Below, piece after piece: positions 32,985 through 43,064 of a stretch of DNA of 64,000 nt. Location of the stretch: assembly GCA_963662175.1 (NCBI GenBank), contig OY759224.1, positions 25,181,489-25,245,488 of the forward strand, given 5' to 3'. The notes beneath the pieces are model-generated. The model saw only the letters and a list, made by a program, of their open reading frames with translations. It was not told where the DNA came from and did not search any database. The DNA comes from Aradus depressus. Taxonomy: Eukaryota; Arthropoda; Insecta; Hemiptera; Aradidae. Position 1 is the stretch's first letter, and every line of letters begins with the position of its first letter. A program made the position numbers and the translations under genes.

Positions 32985-33299
32985 GTTAGTTATTATTAGT
33001 CATGCCTGGGCTTTAACTATAAGGTCATATCGCCTACTACTAGAGCGCTCTTTCTCTGGTGCACATGAGACCGACTCTACTATGGGAGTCCTTAATTTTG
33101 ACTAACCTCAATTTTCATTCACCTAGGATAGGGGTCTTTAACGAGTACATCGTACAGGCTCGGGACCATCGCTTAACGTCCCACCCGAAGGATGGCCTGC
33201 TTAAGTTTATTTTACCTCTCAGATAAAATAAAGTAAGGGCCTCTGCCGAGTTTCGAACCCGCGACCCTGAGCTCAGTAGGCTAGTACGCTACCTGTGTC
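32985..33299 (-). mobile_element. SINE-A, near full length
   Basis: Inverted copy with tail TTAGTTATTATTAGTCATGC, a body with a few small deletions, and a head with complementary B box GAGTTTCGAACCCGCG. The A-box end is degenerate. A second tail fragment lies just upstream at 32838-32880. Confidence 0.88.
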
Positions 33300-33627
33300 C
33301 GGGTATTCTTATGACTTTGCCATTCATTCTAGCTGAAGAGAACTCTCTGATAATCCGTACAATATGCCTGAATCCCCGAAGACTAAGGATGGTTAGGACG
33401 GGGAAGGACGAGGAGGGAAGACCTAGTTTGTGGTGCAGCTGTAGCAGTGTGGAACCCTCCAGGAAACTTGACACCGCAGGAGAGAAGAGAGAAGGTTTTT
33501 TTTGTAGAGCCCCTAGCCTCAGCTGAGTCCCGGGGCTCGGCCCGCACTGAAACCGGATCATCTGGAAACCTGCCACTCCGGCTCATTGTCAAATAGACAA
33601 CGACAGACTGAGGGGGAGAAAAAAACT
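33300..33627. other. GC-rich block of unknown origin
   Basis: Clearly GC-richer than the surroundings. A minus-strand frame of 95 codons (33289-33576) crosses it and shows LRGFRHIVRIIREFSSARMN near the end, but I recognise no family. Not repeated in the window. Possibly a fragment of a LINE or a captured host sequence. Confidence 0.3.
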
Positions 33628-34005
33628 GAATCACCAGCTATGTACTTCCCCAGCACGAATTAATCAATTATGTGTTCACTCTCCCTCCAAAGACAATCCA
33701 CCGTCAGGGCTAAAACTCAATATTAGCTTTACATAGGGTCTTCTGAATCTACATACTAAATTTTGTGTTGATAAGTTCATTACATCGGCAGTTATTGGGA
33801 TATTTGAGTTGAGCCCTATATGATCTACCCCTCTCATTCGGCTGATCGAAGTTAATAAATGTCGCCCTAATAAGGCTAACTTTGTGTTAATACACTCATT
33901 ACATCGGCAGCTATTGGGATATTTGAGTTGAGCCCCATATGATCTACCCCTCTCATTCGGCTGATTGAAGTTAATAAATGTCGCCCTAATCAGGCTAACT
34001 TCAGT
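33628..34005 (-). repeat. Rep1 with 120-bp tandem duplication
   Basis: Inverted Rep1 from GAATCACCAGCTATGTACTT. The segment CATTACATCGGCAGYTATTG to TGTCGCCCTAATAAGGCTAA is present twice with a period near 120 bp. It is broken by the hAT/LTR insertion and its sequence resumes at 38998. Confidence 0.75.
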
Positions 34006-34188
34006 GCCTAATCAGGCTAATCAGTGCACTAGGCGAAAATCTACCTTGCGCCTTGTTGTAAGAAGAAAAAATTTCAATAATTAAAAAATAAAACTTCATA
34101 AAAAAATGTTATAATGTTTAAATTTATTATAAAAAAAGAAAAAAAATATATATATACTATATATAAAGAAATTATAAAAACAACATAT

Positions 34189-34954
34189 TGTAACATGTAG
34201 AAATAAGGGGGGGTATTTTAATAAATAAAGAAATATAATAAAGCCATTAACGGGATGTCAGTACTGAGGACTTAAGAAGGGTGGGGGAAGAGAGAGAGAA
34301 CAGTGGAAGGAGGGGGAAACGAGTGTGTCGGTGGTTGGCGATAGAGAGTGAAGGAGGAAGGTTGTGGTTGGAGACAGAGAGTGAAGGAGGAAGATTGTGG
34401 TTGGAGAGAGAGAGAGAGTGGAAGTGGACGGTTCGTTTTTTATGAGAGAGTTCGCTGGAGTAGTGAAGAGTTTGTTTTTGGAGTTAGAAGTCTGGAGGAA
34501 GTCAGGAAAAAAGGCAGATTGATGGAAAAATAAAGGAAGGATCGGAGAGCCGTATGATGAACTAAGAAGAGCAGTGGAGAAGGATTGGAGGACAGATGGT
34601 GACCAAGTGAGTGAAAAAAAAAATTAATTATAAAAAAATAAAACAAATAAATGTTATATGATCATGTCTCCAATTTATGTAAAGATTTAAAAAACAAAAC
34701 AAAAAAAATAAAAACTCTATTTATCAATTTTTTTATTAAAAGAATTCATTTCCCATAACTAGTTTTTTTCAACAAGATAAATAAGAAATAAAGAGGAACT
34801 AGTAATTGTTTCATTGGCGCCCAACGTGGGGCAATTTTAAAAAGGAATAAATTTAATGAGAACTTAGTAATTGTTTCATTGGCGCCCAACGTGGGGCATT
34901 TGATAAAAAAAATGAACAAATAACCAATTCATAGAATCATTAGTAAATGTTTCA
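34189..34954 (+). repeat. 5' LTR (766 bp) with two embedded PBS copies
   Basis: Core 34189-34813 appears identical to 37725-38349, starting TGTAACATGTAGAAATAAGG and ending TAATTGTTTCA. Beyond the core come two units, each beginning with a full PBS copy (34815-34832, 34881-34898) and each ending again in TGTTTCA. The last TTTCA at 34954 precedes the working PBS. The core contains purine-rich GAGAGAGAG stretches and AATAAA signals. Confidence 0.88.
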
Positions 34955-34974
34955 TTGGCGCCCAACGTTTTGGC
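34815..34974 (+). promoter_or_regulatory. Three primer-binding sites for tRNA-Lys
   Basis: TGGCGCCCAACGTGGGGC occurs at 34815 and 34881. A third at 34956 reads TGGCGCCCAACGTTTTGGC, matching the first 13 bases then diverging. The 18-mer is complementary to the 3' end of tRNA-Lys (CUU type), including CCA. Spacing is 66 and 75 bp. By position the third is the working PBS after the LTR end. Confidence 0.88.
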
Positions 34975-35098
34975 AATAAAAATGATGGAATAGAGAAAAA
35001 AAAAAATTTTTTTTGATTTGTCCAGTTTATAGTTTAGAAATTGCTGTAATATATTTTATGTATTATATTTATTATAGAGGATAGAATTGTGAAGCAAG

Positions 35099-36301
35099 AT
35101 GGCGGACGAGGACACAGGTGAGTCGACCCATAGCATGGCGGGAGAGCAAGGTCCGGAGGTTGTTTACGATGGGGAGGCGGGAGAATTAGCTGCAGGAATG
35201 GACGGAATCGGGAGTGGCCTCGGCGGATTAGGACTCCGGGACGTAGATAGCGATGTTCGGGAATCTGGATTTGTAGAAGGAACGGGAGAAAATTCTATGA
35301 CAGTCACGAGTCCGCTTATAGGAAGGTCGAATTCGGGGGATGAGGATGAAAACAAAAAGAAAGACGATAATCCGTTTAATCCGAGCCAATTTGAGCAAAT
35401 GATGGCTCGTATGCAAAATCAGTTTGAACAGTTAAATCAACAGTTAAGTTGTAAGATAGAAACTAATAAAAAAGAAATAATCGAGTCGGTTGAGCAAAGG
35501 TTTGGGTTTTGTGAAATACAAATAAGTAAAAATATAGAGCAACTAAGGGGGGAACAACAAAATAATAACACGAATGAAATAATAGTGGAGACAAAAACAG
35601 ATCTTAGTGAAGTTGAAAATAAATGTGAAAATAAATTAATAACAGATGAGAAAAAGAAATTAAATGAAATAGGTAATGCTCCGAAAAATGAATTAGAAAT
35701 AAGTAAAAGCAAATCAAATAGAAAGGAAAATAGAAAGGAAAATAGAAAAATAAAATTGAACAAAGAAATAAATAAAGATTATATTCCGTTTAATGCATTA
35801 TGTCGGCTAGGGTTTATTAGAAAAAGTTATAAATTGTCAAAAATATCCAAAGATAAAATAAAAAATAAAAATATCGTTATCTTGAAAGTAAAATTAACAG
35901 AAATAAATTATAAGAAAATTTGTAAAGGAAATTTGGGCCATATTTGCCAAGAAAGTTGTGATAAGAAAAAATTAAAGAAAACTAATAAAAGAAAAGCTAA
36001 AGTAATGTTGCAGCCAAATTCTAGGAGAATTAGATATCGGAAGATAAAGTTGTACAAATATGAAAATAAACAGAAACAAAGTGCTTACTTTAAAATACCA
36101 AAACTAATAAGCTTAATTAAAAATCACACTAAATTAAAGAAAATTAAAAATCACAAGAAATTTAAAAAAAAAAAAAGTTTCCTTCAGATAAACCGATGGA
36201 TTATTTTTGATAACAAGGAACTCGTAATTGGATTTTTAAATGAACTTATGGCTATGATTTGTGTTTTTATAAATATATTTTTCTTAAATCATAATAATTA
36301 A
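35099..36301 (+). CDS. gag-like ORF of the LTR element, possibly chimeric
   Basis: 400 codons. Residues 1-100 are acidic and Gly-rich. About 108-165 form a Gln/Glu-rich coiled coil (QFEQMMARMQNQFEQLNQQL), as in gag N-termini of several Gypsy-type elements. Residues 165-400 are strongly Lys/Asn/Ile-rich, without a zinc knuckle, protease or RT motif, and end in a hydrophobic stretch. The sharp change in composition suggests a gag head fused to a former non-coding or pol-end segment by deletion. It would supply at most capsid-type function. Confidence 0.65.
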   Translation: MADEDTGESTHSMAGEQGPEVVYDGEAGELAAGMDGIGSGLGGLGLRDVDSDVRESGFVEGTGENSMTVTSPLIGRSNSGDEDENKKKDDNPFNPSQFEQMMARMQNQFEQLNQQLSCKIETNKKEIIESVEQRFGFCEIQISKNIEQLRGEQQNNNTNEIIVETKTDLSEVENKCENKLITDEKKKLNEIGNAPKNELEISKSKSNRKENRKENRKIKLNKEINKDYIPFNALCRLGFIRKSYKLSKISKDKIKNKNIVILKVKLTEINYKKICKGNLGHICQESCDKKKLKKTNKRKAKVMLQPNSRRIRYRKIKLYKYENKQKQSAYFKIPKLISLIKNHTKLKKIKNHKKFKKKKSFLQINRWIIFDNKELVIGFLNELMAMICVFINIFFLNHNN

Positions 36302-37152
36302 AAATAAAACTAAATTATAAATTAAAAGTAATCAGCTAATGAATAAATTGTTTTTATTACGAAGTATCAAATAATAGCTTTGTTGTGTGTTTTTCACCTT
36401 GGAAATAAAGATTTAAAAAAAAAAAAATCTTAAATTGAGAAGTCGAAACTATTGAAATATGAAAATCAAAAATATAATAAAATCTGAATTGATAGTACGG
36501 TCACTTATAAAACTGATATCACTAAACCAACTAGTTGATGGAAGATAGATTCTGGTGGAGAGACGGACTGCAACTAACGGGATCCTGTGGTACAGAGAGG
36601 TAGTACACACGTCTAATAGGATTATGATAGTTTGACCCATATAAACAATGCATGTAGGTCTGACCTAATGACCGATATCTAGCTAAAAAAAAATTGTAAT
36701 ATAATTCGATTCTTGATATTTTGTGAATCTGTGATGTAGAAAGAATTTATTGAAATCTTGTGTCATGTTGTAAAAATAATAATAATAACATAATAATTAT
36801 CATTATGTGACTTGTCGGTCTTTGCTATGGCAATTTTGTTTTGATCAAGTATGACCTCTTATATCTTCAAATCATGAGAGACCTTGCTCCATGTGTGTGT
36901 GGATCGGCTTGTCTGGGTCATATAAGCCTCGCTTAATTATATGTGTTTTCTTTCTTAGTTTATGAAACTGAATTTGTTTTTTTGGTTATACATGTTCTTA
37001 AATTTTATGGTTATATGTGATATTGTTAAACAAAAAAAAAAAAAAAATGTTTAGTGCCTTCTTCACTCTGAACAAAATTTGGATATTTTAATGTTTTTTT
37101 TATGATAAAAAAAAACAAAATTATTTATTGAAATTATATTATATTTTGAAAG

Positions 37153-37193
<41 letters not shown>

Positions 37194-37396
37194 TGTTTGC
37201 TAGTTAATGTATTATTGCTTTAAAAAAAAAAAAAAAATTGTTTGTTAGTTACCTTTATATAAAAAAAAAAAAAAAAAAAAAAATATGGTTTATATGAAAT
37301 TGTACATGTTATAATTATAATATTGGTTAGAGGATTGATTGCATAAGTATTTAAAAATGTTAGAAAGAAAATATTGTATTATTGAAGAGAGAGAGA

Positions 37397-37435
<39 letters not shown>

Positions 37436-37711
37436 TTTGCTAAGTACCTGTACTATTGTTTACCTGTACTGTACCTGTATTATATAAAAAAAAAAAAAAA
37501 AGAAAAGAAACTGTTTTCTAGTTACCTGATTATTATAAAAAAAAAAAAAGAATGTTTACATGAAATTTTATATGTTATATTGTTTAAAATATTGGTTAGA
37601 TGGTTTATTGAATGTAGTATTTTTAAAAAAAAATATGGTGTTTGTGATGGGGTATTTATAAAAAAAAAAAAAAAAATATTTATTTTCTTCGTTTCATTTT
37701 TTTTTTTCATT
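36302..37711. other. A-rich non-coding interior of the LTR element
   Basis: Dominated by poly-A runs, one more than 40 bases long (37150-37190), alternating with loosely repeated ATTGTTTGYTAGTTA text. The 115-codon frame at 37382 is low-complexity lysine from A runs and not a gene. This replaces the pol region of an autonomous relative. Confidence 0.7.
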
Positions 37712-37724
37712 AAGGGAAAGGATA

Positions 37725-38566
37725 TGTAACATGTAGAAATAAGGGGGGGTATTTTAATAAATAAAGAAATATAATAAAGCCATTAACGGGATGTCAGTAC
37801 TGAGGACTTAAGAAGGGTGGGGGAAGAGAGAGAGAACAGTGGAAGGAGGGGGAAACGAGTGTGTCGGTGGTTGGCGATAGAGAGTGAAGGAGGAAGGTTG
37901 TGGTTGGAGACAGAGAGTGAAGGAGGAAGATTGTGGTTGGAGAGAGAGAGAGAGTGGAAGTGGACGGTTCGTTTTTTATGAGAGAGTTCGCTGGAGTAGT
38001 GAAGAGTTTGTTTTTGGAGTTAGAAGTCTGGAGGAAGTCAGGAAAAAAGGCAGATTGATGGAAAAATAAAGGAAGGATCGGAGAGCCGTATGATGAACTA
38101 AGAAGAGCAGTGGAGAAGGATTGGAGGACAGATGGTGACCAAGTGAGTGAAAAAAAAAATTAATTATAAAAAAATAAAACAAATAAATGTTATATGATCA
38201 TGTCTCCAATTTATGTAAAGATTTAAAAAACAAAACAAAAAAAATAAAAACTCTATTTATCAATTTTTTTATTAAAAGAATTCATTTCCCATAACTAGTT
38301 TTTTTCAACAAGATAAATAAGAAATAAAGAGGAACTAGTAATTGTTTCATTGGCGCCCAACGTGGGGCAAATAAAAAAAAATAAAAATTAAATTCATAGA
38401 ATTAGTAATTGTTTCATTTGCGCCCAACGTGGGGCATTTGATAAAAAAAATGAACAAATAACCAATTCATAGAATCATTAGTAATTGTTTCATTGGCGCC
38501 CAACGTGGGGCATTTGCTAAAAAATTTGAACAGAGAATCAATTCAAAGAACAATTAGTTGTTTCAA
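37725..38566 (+). repeat. 3' LTR (842 bp) with three embedded PBS copies
   Basis: Core 37725-38349, then PBS copies at 38351-38368, 38418-38435 (one substitution, TTGCG) and 38494-38511. Each unit ends in TTGTTTCA; the last, at 38566, is followed directly by the ATAT duplication and hAT sequence. That proves the array belongs to the integrated LTR and is not leader of a second tandem copy. Confidence 0.88.
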
Positions 38567-38616
38567 TATATTATCATAATATATCTGAAAAAATTATTGA
38601 AAGACATCAAATTGTA

Positions 38617-38893
38617 TCAATTTTTGGAAAAATTCAATTGTATTTTTCGGGCTTTAGCATTAGCAAATTCTTCAATTACATCCTTGAAATGTATGTTCTT
38701 GGTCAGTTCGTTTTCTATTGCAAGAACAGCAAGAGCCTGGAGTCTTTCTTGTGTCATAGTTCATCTTAAATATGTTTTTATTAATTTCAATTTGCTAAAA
38801 CTCCTTTCGCAACTGGCTACTGATACTGGAATCGTTAAAAGTATGCGTAACGTAATCCAAAAGTTCGTGAATAAGTCGCAAGTATTATTATTT
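38617..38893 (-). pseudogene. hAT transposase dimerisation domain, broken
   Basis: The translation shows WITLRILLTIPVSVASCERS then FSKLKLIKTYLR, an in-frame TGA, then TMTQERLQALAVLAIENE, and a terminal stop at 38617. This is the C-terminal hAT dimerisation domain (family form SVASCERSFSKLK-x-LRSTM-QERL). Upstream sequence is frameshifted. The rest of the transposase is gone. Confidence 0.88.
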
Positions 38894-38997
38894 TTTTTCA
38901 ATTCTTTCAATCAAGGTCAAAGAGTCAACAACTCTTGTGCCTCTAACATCGAGGCGCCCTAGGCGGATCGGCGGGGCTGTCCCTATCTTCTTAGGGT

Positions 38998-39310
38998 GAT
39001 TGAAGTTAATAAATGTTGCCCTAATAAGGCTAACTTTGTGTCAATACTTTCATTACGACAGTTTAATAAGTTTTTGTGATAAGTCTCCCCCTTTTCTTTC
39101 GGCCGATTTGGCTGAAAATCAATAGGTGTCGTCCTTGGGCCGTTCTGGATAAGCATATAAAATTTCTTTTCGATACATCCATTCTATCGGAAGTTATCGT
39201 GTTCACAGACACAGAAATTCCGATGAAAACTCCACTTCGAATTTTTGACCGATTACTTAACTTCCTTAATATATCGTTTAACTGGGGAAGTACAACTGCA
39301 GTAATACAAT
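38998..39310 (-). repeat. Rep1, part beyond the hAT insertion
   Basis: Inverted Rep1 from TGATTGAAGTTAATAAATGT, through CAATAGGTGTCGTCCTTGGG and CGGAAGTTATCGTGTTCACAG, to CCGATTACTTAACTTCC. It completes the copy starting at 33628. Confidence 0.72.
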
Positions 39311-39315
39311 CTAAA

Positions 39316-39420
39316 CCATATGTGGGCAACAACCGAACCGGCCCTCTGTAAGATTTGGTCCGGCCCGCGAGACATTTTGAAAAACCCAATTTAAAAAAAA
39401 AATAATATTAAAAATTATAT
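39316..39420. mobile_element. hAT-like terminus (GTGGGCAAC...CGGCCCGCGAG)
   Basis: CCATATGTGGGCAACAACCG followed by GGTCCGGCCCGCGAGACATT closely resembles Charlie-type hAT ends (CAGGGGTGGGCAAC...GGCCCGCGGGCC). No matching right end was found downstream. Confidence 0.5.
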
Positions 39421-40096
39421 TATTTAAAAAAAAAATGATAGTATCAGAGGAATTAATCCAAACATCAATGGATTAGTTTCCCAAGTGTCTCATTGATTTC
39501 GGTGTCGCTACTTAACTTTCGTAGTTTGTAATAATTCCAAATTTCACGATTTAATTATAATAATGTACCTATTTTTTTTCATTTCATTTTTTGTTATTTT
39601 AATAAATTGTATTATAATAACATTGTCTTATTATTTCATGTCTGATATCTATCGCTAAAAATTATGAACACTACTTTTAAAGTCCGACGTTATTCTATTT
39701 TGAACATACATGATCTAAACCAATAGAATCCAGTATGAACCTGTAAAGAGGGAGGTTTCATAAAGATCACTACATCCAATCAGAAAACATCAGGTTCATC
39801 ATAGTGGGCTGTCTTAGCCCCCTCTCTTATTGGACTATACAAAATCCAAACCCAATCAGTATGAGCTCGTCTCCTGAGACGTACCAAACCTTCCCAACTT
39901 GGATGAAATAAAGCTTTGAGCGGATTTCAATAAGAAATGAGCTTATGCGTTCATCCGGTTGGTATAGCATGCTCCCTCAACAGGGAATACCCGAGCACGA
40001 TAACAAATAAAGATCTTTTTATCGTTCAGCAATATAATATATCTCGTATTTGGGTAAAAAGAAATACATTAAACCAGTTTATGCTGACTTTTATAA
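39421..40096. other. Unassigned sequence
   Basis: AT-rich, no family recognised. An (AAT)n stretch at 40097-40116 marks the 3' end of the LINE that follows on the minus strand. Confidence 0.4.
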
Positions 40097-40930
40097 ATAA
40101 TAATAATAATAATAAACGTCTTTTTTTTTTTATTTTTACAGATGTACATTAATAATAATATTAATAATGTTGACAGACAATACTCATGGTCAAATTGACC
40201 GTCTGAGGGGTTATCTCTTCTATTTCTACTCGATAATACACATATATAAAAGTGACAAAATAAAAATAAAATAATTCAAATACAAATGCAGTAATTTACA
40301 AAATTAACTTAAATGATCCTTTAAAAAAACTAACAAAAAATAAAAATAAAAAACATCTTCCTGTTTATATATTATTAATAATTAAATTCTGAAACTAGCT
40401 CAAATCTATAGTTCCAGGCGGCTTTGCAATAGTTAATTAAAGTTTTGTAATTTCGTCCATTTACATATTCAATAAACTGAACATAGTTTAACTCTGCTTT
40501 ACTAAAATAGATAAGACGAAGTTCTTTTAAGATGGGGCATACGGCAATAAAGTGAAACACATCTCCATCTTGGTTGCTATTACACATGGAGCAAAGTTTG
40601 ATTTCCTTAGTGTAAGAATACTTATTTAAATAAAGAAATTCACCTCGTACCTTCAGCACCCAGCTTATCGAATTCGCATCCATCTCTGAGAAAATAACTT
40701 TATTATCTGTAACTAACTGTTTATATAAAGTATGCTTGGTACTATTTATTGATTTTAATTTATATTCATTAATAAATTCATTTTTTACTTTATTTACAAT
40801 ATCATTCCCTTTTATTCTGCCATCCAAAAACTCAGTTATATTAACATTACAGTTGTTACAAATAGATTGCACTTCGTTATACCAAAATACCTTTTTATCG
40901 ATGACATTCCTGACTTTTATAAATATCTAA
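40097..40930 (-). pseudogene. 5'-truncated LINE with C-terminal zinc motif
   Basis: A minus-strand frame of 165 codons (40375-40872) ends with CSMCNSNQDGDVFHFIAVCP then ILKELR, the CCHC-type motif found after RT in several non-LTR clades. A 3' UTR of about 280 nt and an (ATT)n tail follow. RT and endonuclease are lost. The Lys/Asn-rich composition differs from the GC-rich LINE at 59129. Clade uncertain (CR1, L2 or I type). Confidence 0.75.
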
Positions 40931-41035
40931 AATAATAATTAATAGAATCGACAGTATCTTTTCAATGTAGAAGGAATTCGAGGTTCTGTCGTGTAAATGA
41001 AAAATTCAAAATTTGGCAAATGTTTCGAAAACTAT

Positions 41036-41230
41036 TTATTTCCATCATATGTGATAGTAAGATATTGTGGAACGAGATTTCTCATAGAAATAAAAGATGT
41101 TGTCTTCCCACTGTTTTATTTTAGATCAGAACTGGTTTTCGACGCAACAGCGTCATCATCAGTGGTTCATCTATCATAGAATAACAAAATATTCAAATAA
41201 TAAAAAGTAGTGGGAAGACATATTTTATTT
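41036..41230. mobile_element. Foldback element FB-2, rearranged copy
   Basis: Inverse match to 20625-20755: TATGTGATAGTAAGATATTG, GAGATTTCTCATAGAAATAA, then GTCTTCCCACTGTTTTATTT and CGTCATCATCAGTGGTTCAT. The second arm is reduced to AGTGGGAAGACATATTTTAT at the right. Confidence 0.7.
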
Positions 41231-41266
41231 CTATTATTTATATATATTATTTCAGGGCCTTATAAT

Positions 41267-41777
41267 TAGGGGTGGGTATCGATAACCGATTAATCGAAAT
41301 AATTGATGTTTTGGTAAAATAATCGGTGGTTTTTTAATCGATGTCATCTGGGTTTGATTAATCGGATAATCGATGATTATTTAACGATTATTAAATTTTT
41401 AATTAAAATTACAACTCATCCGAAAAACAGGAGAAAAAAAAGAAAAATGAATTAATTATAATTCATCCGAAGTGCAACTCGCCTAAAAAAGTGGGAGGAG
41501 ACTATCGTATCGACTATCGATACAACACAGTGGCTCTGTGGTGAACTGGTGATAAGTAAAAAGTAACCTTCTAATAGTTCTACTTCTAATTCTAATTTCT
41601 AATCATTTGTGTTTTGTATTTTGTGAGTTGTGATTGACTGATTGTTTTAACTTTCGTTTGTGCGTTCGATTAATCGATTATTCAACCAACTATTAATAAG
41701 TGTACCTATCGATTAATTAGTAGAAAATAATAATCTATGTCATTAATCGATGTTTTGTTGGTCGATACCCATCCATA
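41267..41777. mobile_element. hAT-type MITE with 8-bp target duplication
   Basis: 511 bp from TAGGGGTGGGTATCGATAAC to the inverted TATGGATGGGTATCGACC, flanked by CTTATAAT (41259-41266, 41778-41785). 8-bp duplications identify hAT. Termini are rich in AATCGATTAATCG palindromes. No ORF. A second copy runs off the window end at 63728. Confidence 0.85.
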
Positions 41778-42010
41778 CTTATAATGACTTGAGTGGATGT
41801 GTGTGGTGAAGGTGTCGTGAGTTTGTGTGAGGGAGTTCGGAAATGAGACGCTCAATACTATGAAAATGTGGATGACGGACAACAGGAAGCTAGCAGCAGC
41901 CCGCACCAGGCGGAACTTCCCACTGAAATGTAGAAAGAACAGTGTTTTTCCGGCTCACATTCAGAAGAACTTCAGATGTCTATTTCCCATCATGGGTATC
42001 CCCCCTCCCT
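41778..42010 (+). repeat. Fragment resembling a LINE interdomain segment
   Basis: A plus frame reads RRNFPLKCRKNSVFPAHIQK, like the linker before RT in some invertebrate LINEs. Part (41780-41850) also occurs inverted at 2150-2215. Too short to classify. Confidence 0.35.
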
Positions 42011-43064
42011 CCCGAGAATTATTACGATGACCACGGACTGCTACAACTTTATTACGATAGCTACTCTGTTACCAGTATTATTATTATGGATACCGGTTTA
42101 TTACGATTATAACAGAGTGTACGCAGTGGAAGTGATATCTAAAAAGGGGTAGTGGTATCGTAATAAAAGAGACAAGAGAAAAAGATAAATATATATTGTA
42201 TTTACAATTGAGGTCCAGGCACGGCTCGGCAGATGTAAGTGAAATAACTAGATACAATTAATAAAATATAATACAATAGACCCACAATGACTATTTATTT
42301 CATCTGGATCTAAATTACATCAGATTATTTGTCCCATAAATATAATGTTATATGTCCCGATATATTTTTATAATATTAATTATTAATTTCCCCTTAGTGT
42401 CAGTGTAGTGTATGTATATTTGGTGTGATATAGGAGATTCTGGGAACAAGGAACAATCATATATATGGTGACAGAATAATGCCAGCTACGCCAATGAACC
42501 TTCCTCTGTCGAACGTTGCCGTCCCTATTGTCCTCCGCCCAGTAGTCTTCGAGTTTTAGTCGTTTCAAACTCGACCGTTTTGGTGTCACTCATAATTTTG
42601 TAATGACACTCAGTATTCGTACCGAACTTAAAGACGTTGTCACGTCAAAACTTACTGACAAATACAGATGATTTAGTTCGTAACAGTATTAATAAGTGTA
42701 TAAGATGAAGTGGAGTGCAGGATACGAAGAGAGCCTGCCTGGCCGTGTGGCGTACTTGAGACAGAGTGGGAGTCAAGTAGGCCCCAGTCAGGTAGTGCCA
42801 CTCCAGAGGCCTCCCCTCCAAAAATATTGACACTAGTTTTTCTGGTCTAGTGACCACTAGGGGCCTGGATCCTTCCATTAGCGGTGTCGTCTACTGAGGT
42901 CCTCTTGTTGACAACCACCTGACAACAGCCATTGTCCGAACTAGCCAGACACAGCTGTAGCTACTTCTTCAGTGTACTAGGCACTATCTCAGAACCTAGA
43001 CGTCACTTCGGAAAATTGAAGACAATCATTAATTTCTGTCTTAAGTCTTACTAAGTCATCGGTA
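42011..43064. other. Unassigned sequence
   Basis: The block 42430-42900 is GC-richer and has no intact frame. AGACGTTGTCACGTCAAAA at about 42630-42650 is shared with 55000-55020, hinting at a diverged repeat. No exon with good splice sites found. Confidence 0.35.

Larger units (their letters stand above)
34189..38566 (+). mobile_element. Non-autonomous LTR retrotransposon with PBS-array LTRs
   Basis: 4378 bp with a 4-bp target duplication ATAT (34185-34188, 38567-38570). Order: LTR, primer site, leader, gag-like ORF, A-rich non-coding region, polypurine tract AAGGGAAAGG (37712-37721), LTR. TG...CA termini. There is no protease, RT or integrase, so it needs enzymes in trans. 4-bp duplications and a tRNA-Lys primer fit Ty3/Gypsy-type elements. 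The LTRs end in tandem primer-site units, described separately. Confidence 0.9.
34022..38985 (-). mobile_element. Dead hAT element split by an LTR retrotransposon
   Basis: The left end is near CAGTGCACTAGGCGAAAATC and the right end near GGCGCCCTAGGCGGATCGGC. The right arm (38571-38985) encodes a hAT transposase C-terminus on the minus strand. Flanks 33962-34005 and 38998-39040 share TGATTGAAGTTAATAAATGT, the interrupted Rep1. The exact termini and target duplication are uncertain. Confidence 0.55.

Noticed and set aside
34348..34533. 61-codon ORF present twice (also at 37884-38069)
   Set aside because: Identical because it lies in the LTR core; GA-rich low-complexity, no sign of coding selection.
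37382..37729. 115-codon lysine-rich ORF
   Set aside because: Translation of poly-A runs inside the LTR element; low complexity and no conserved content.
38351..38566. Leader of a second tandem LTR element
   Set aside because: The array ends exactly at TTTCA followed by ATAT and hAT sequence, and the ATAT duplication matches the left flank, so it belongs to the 3' LTR.
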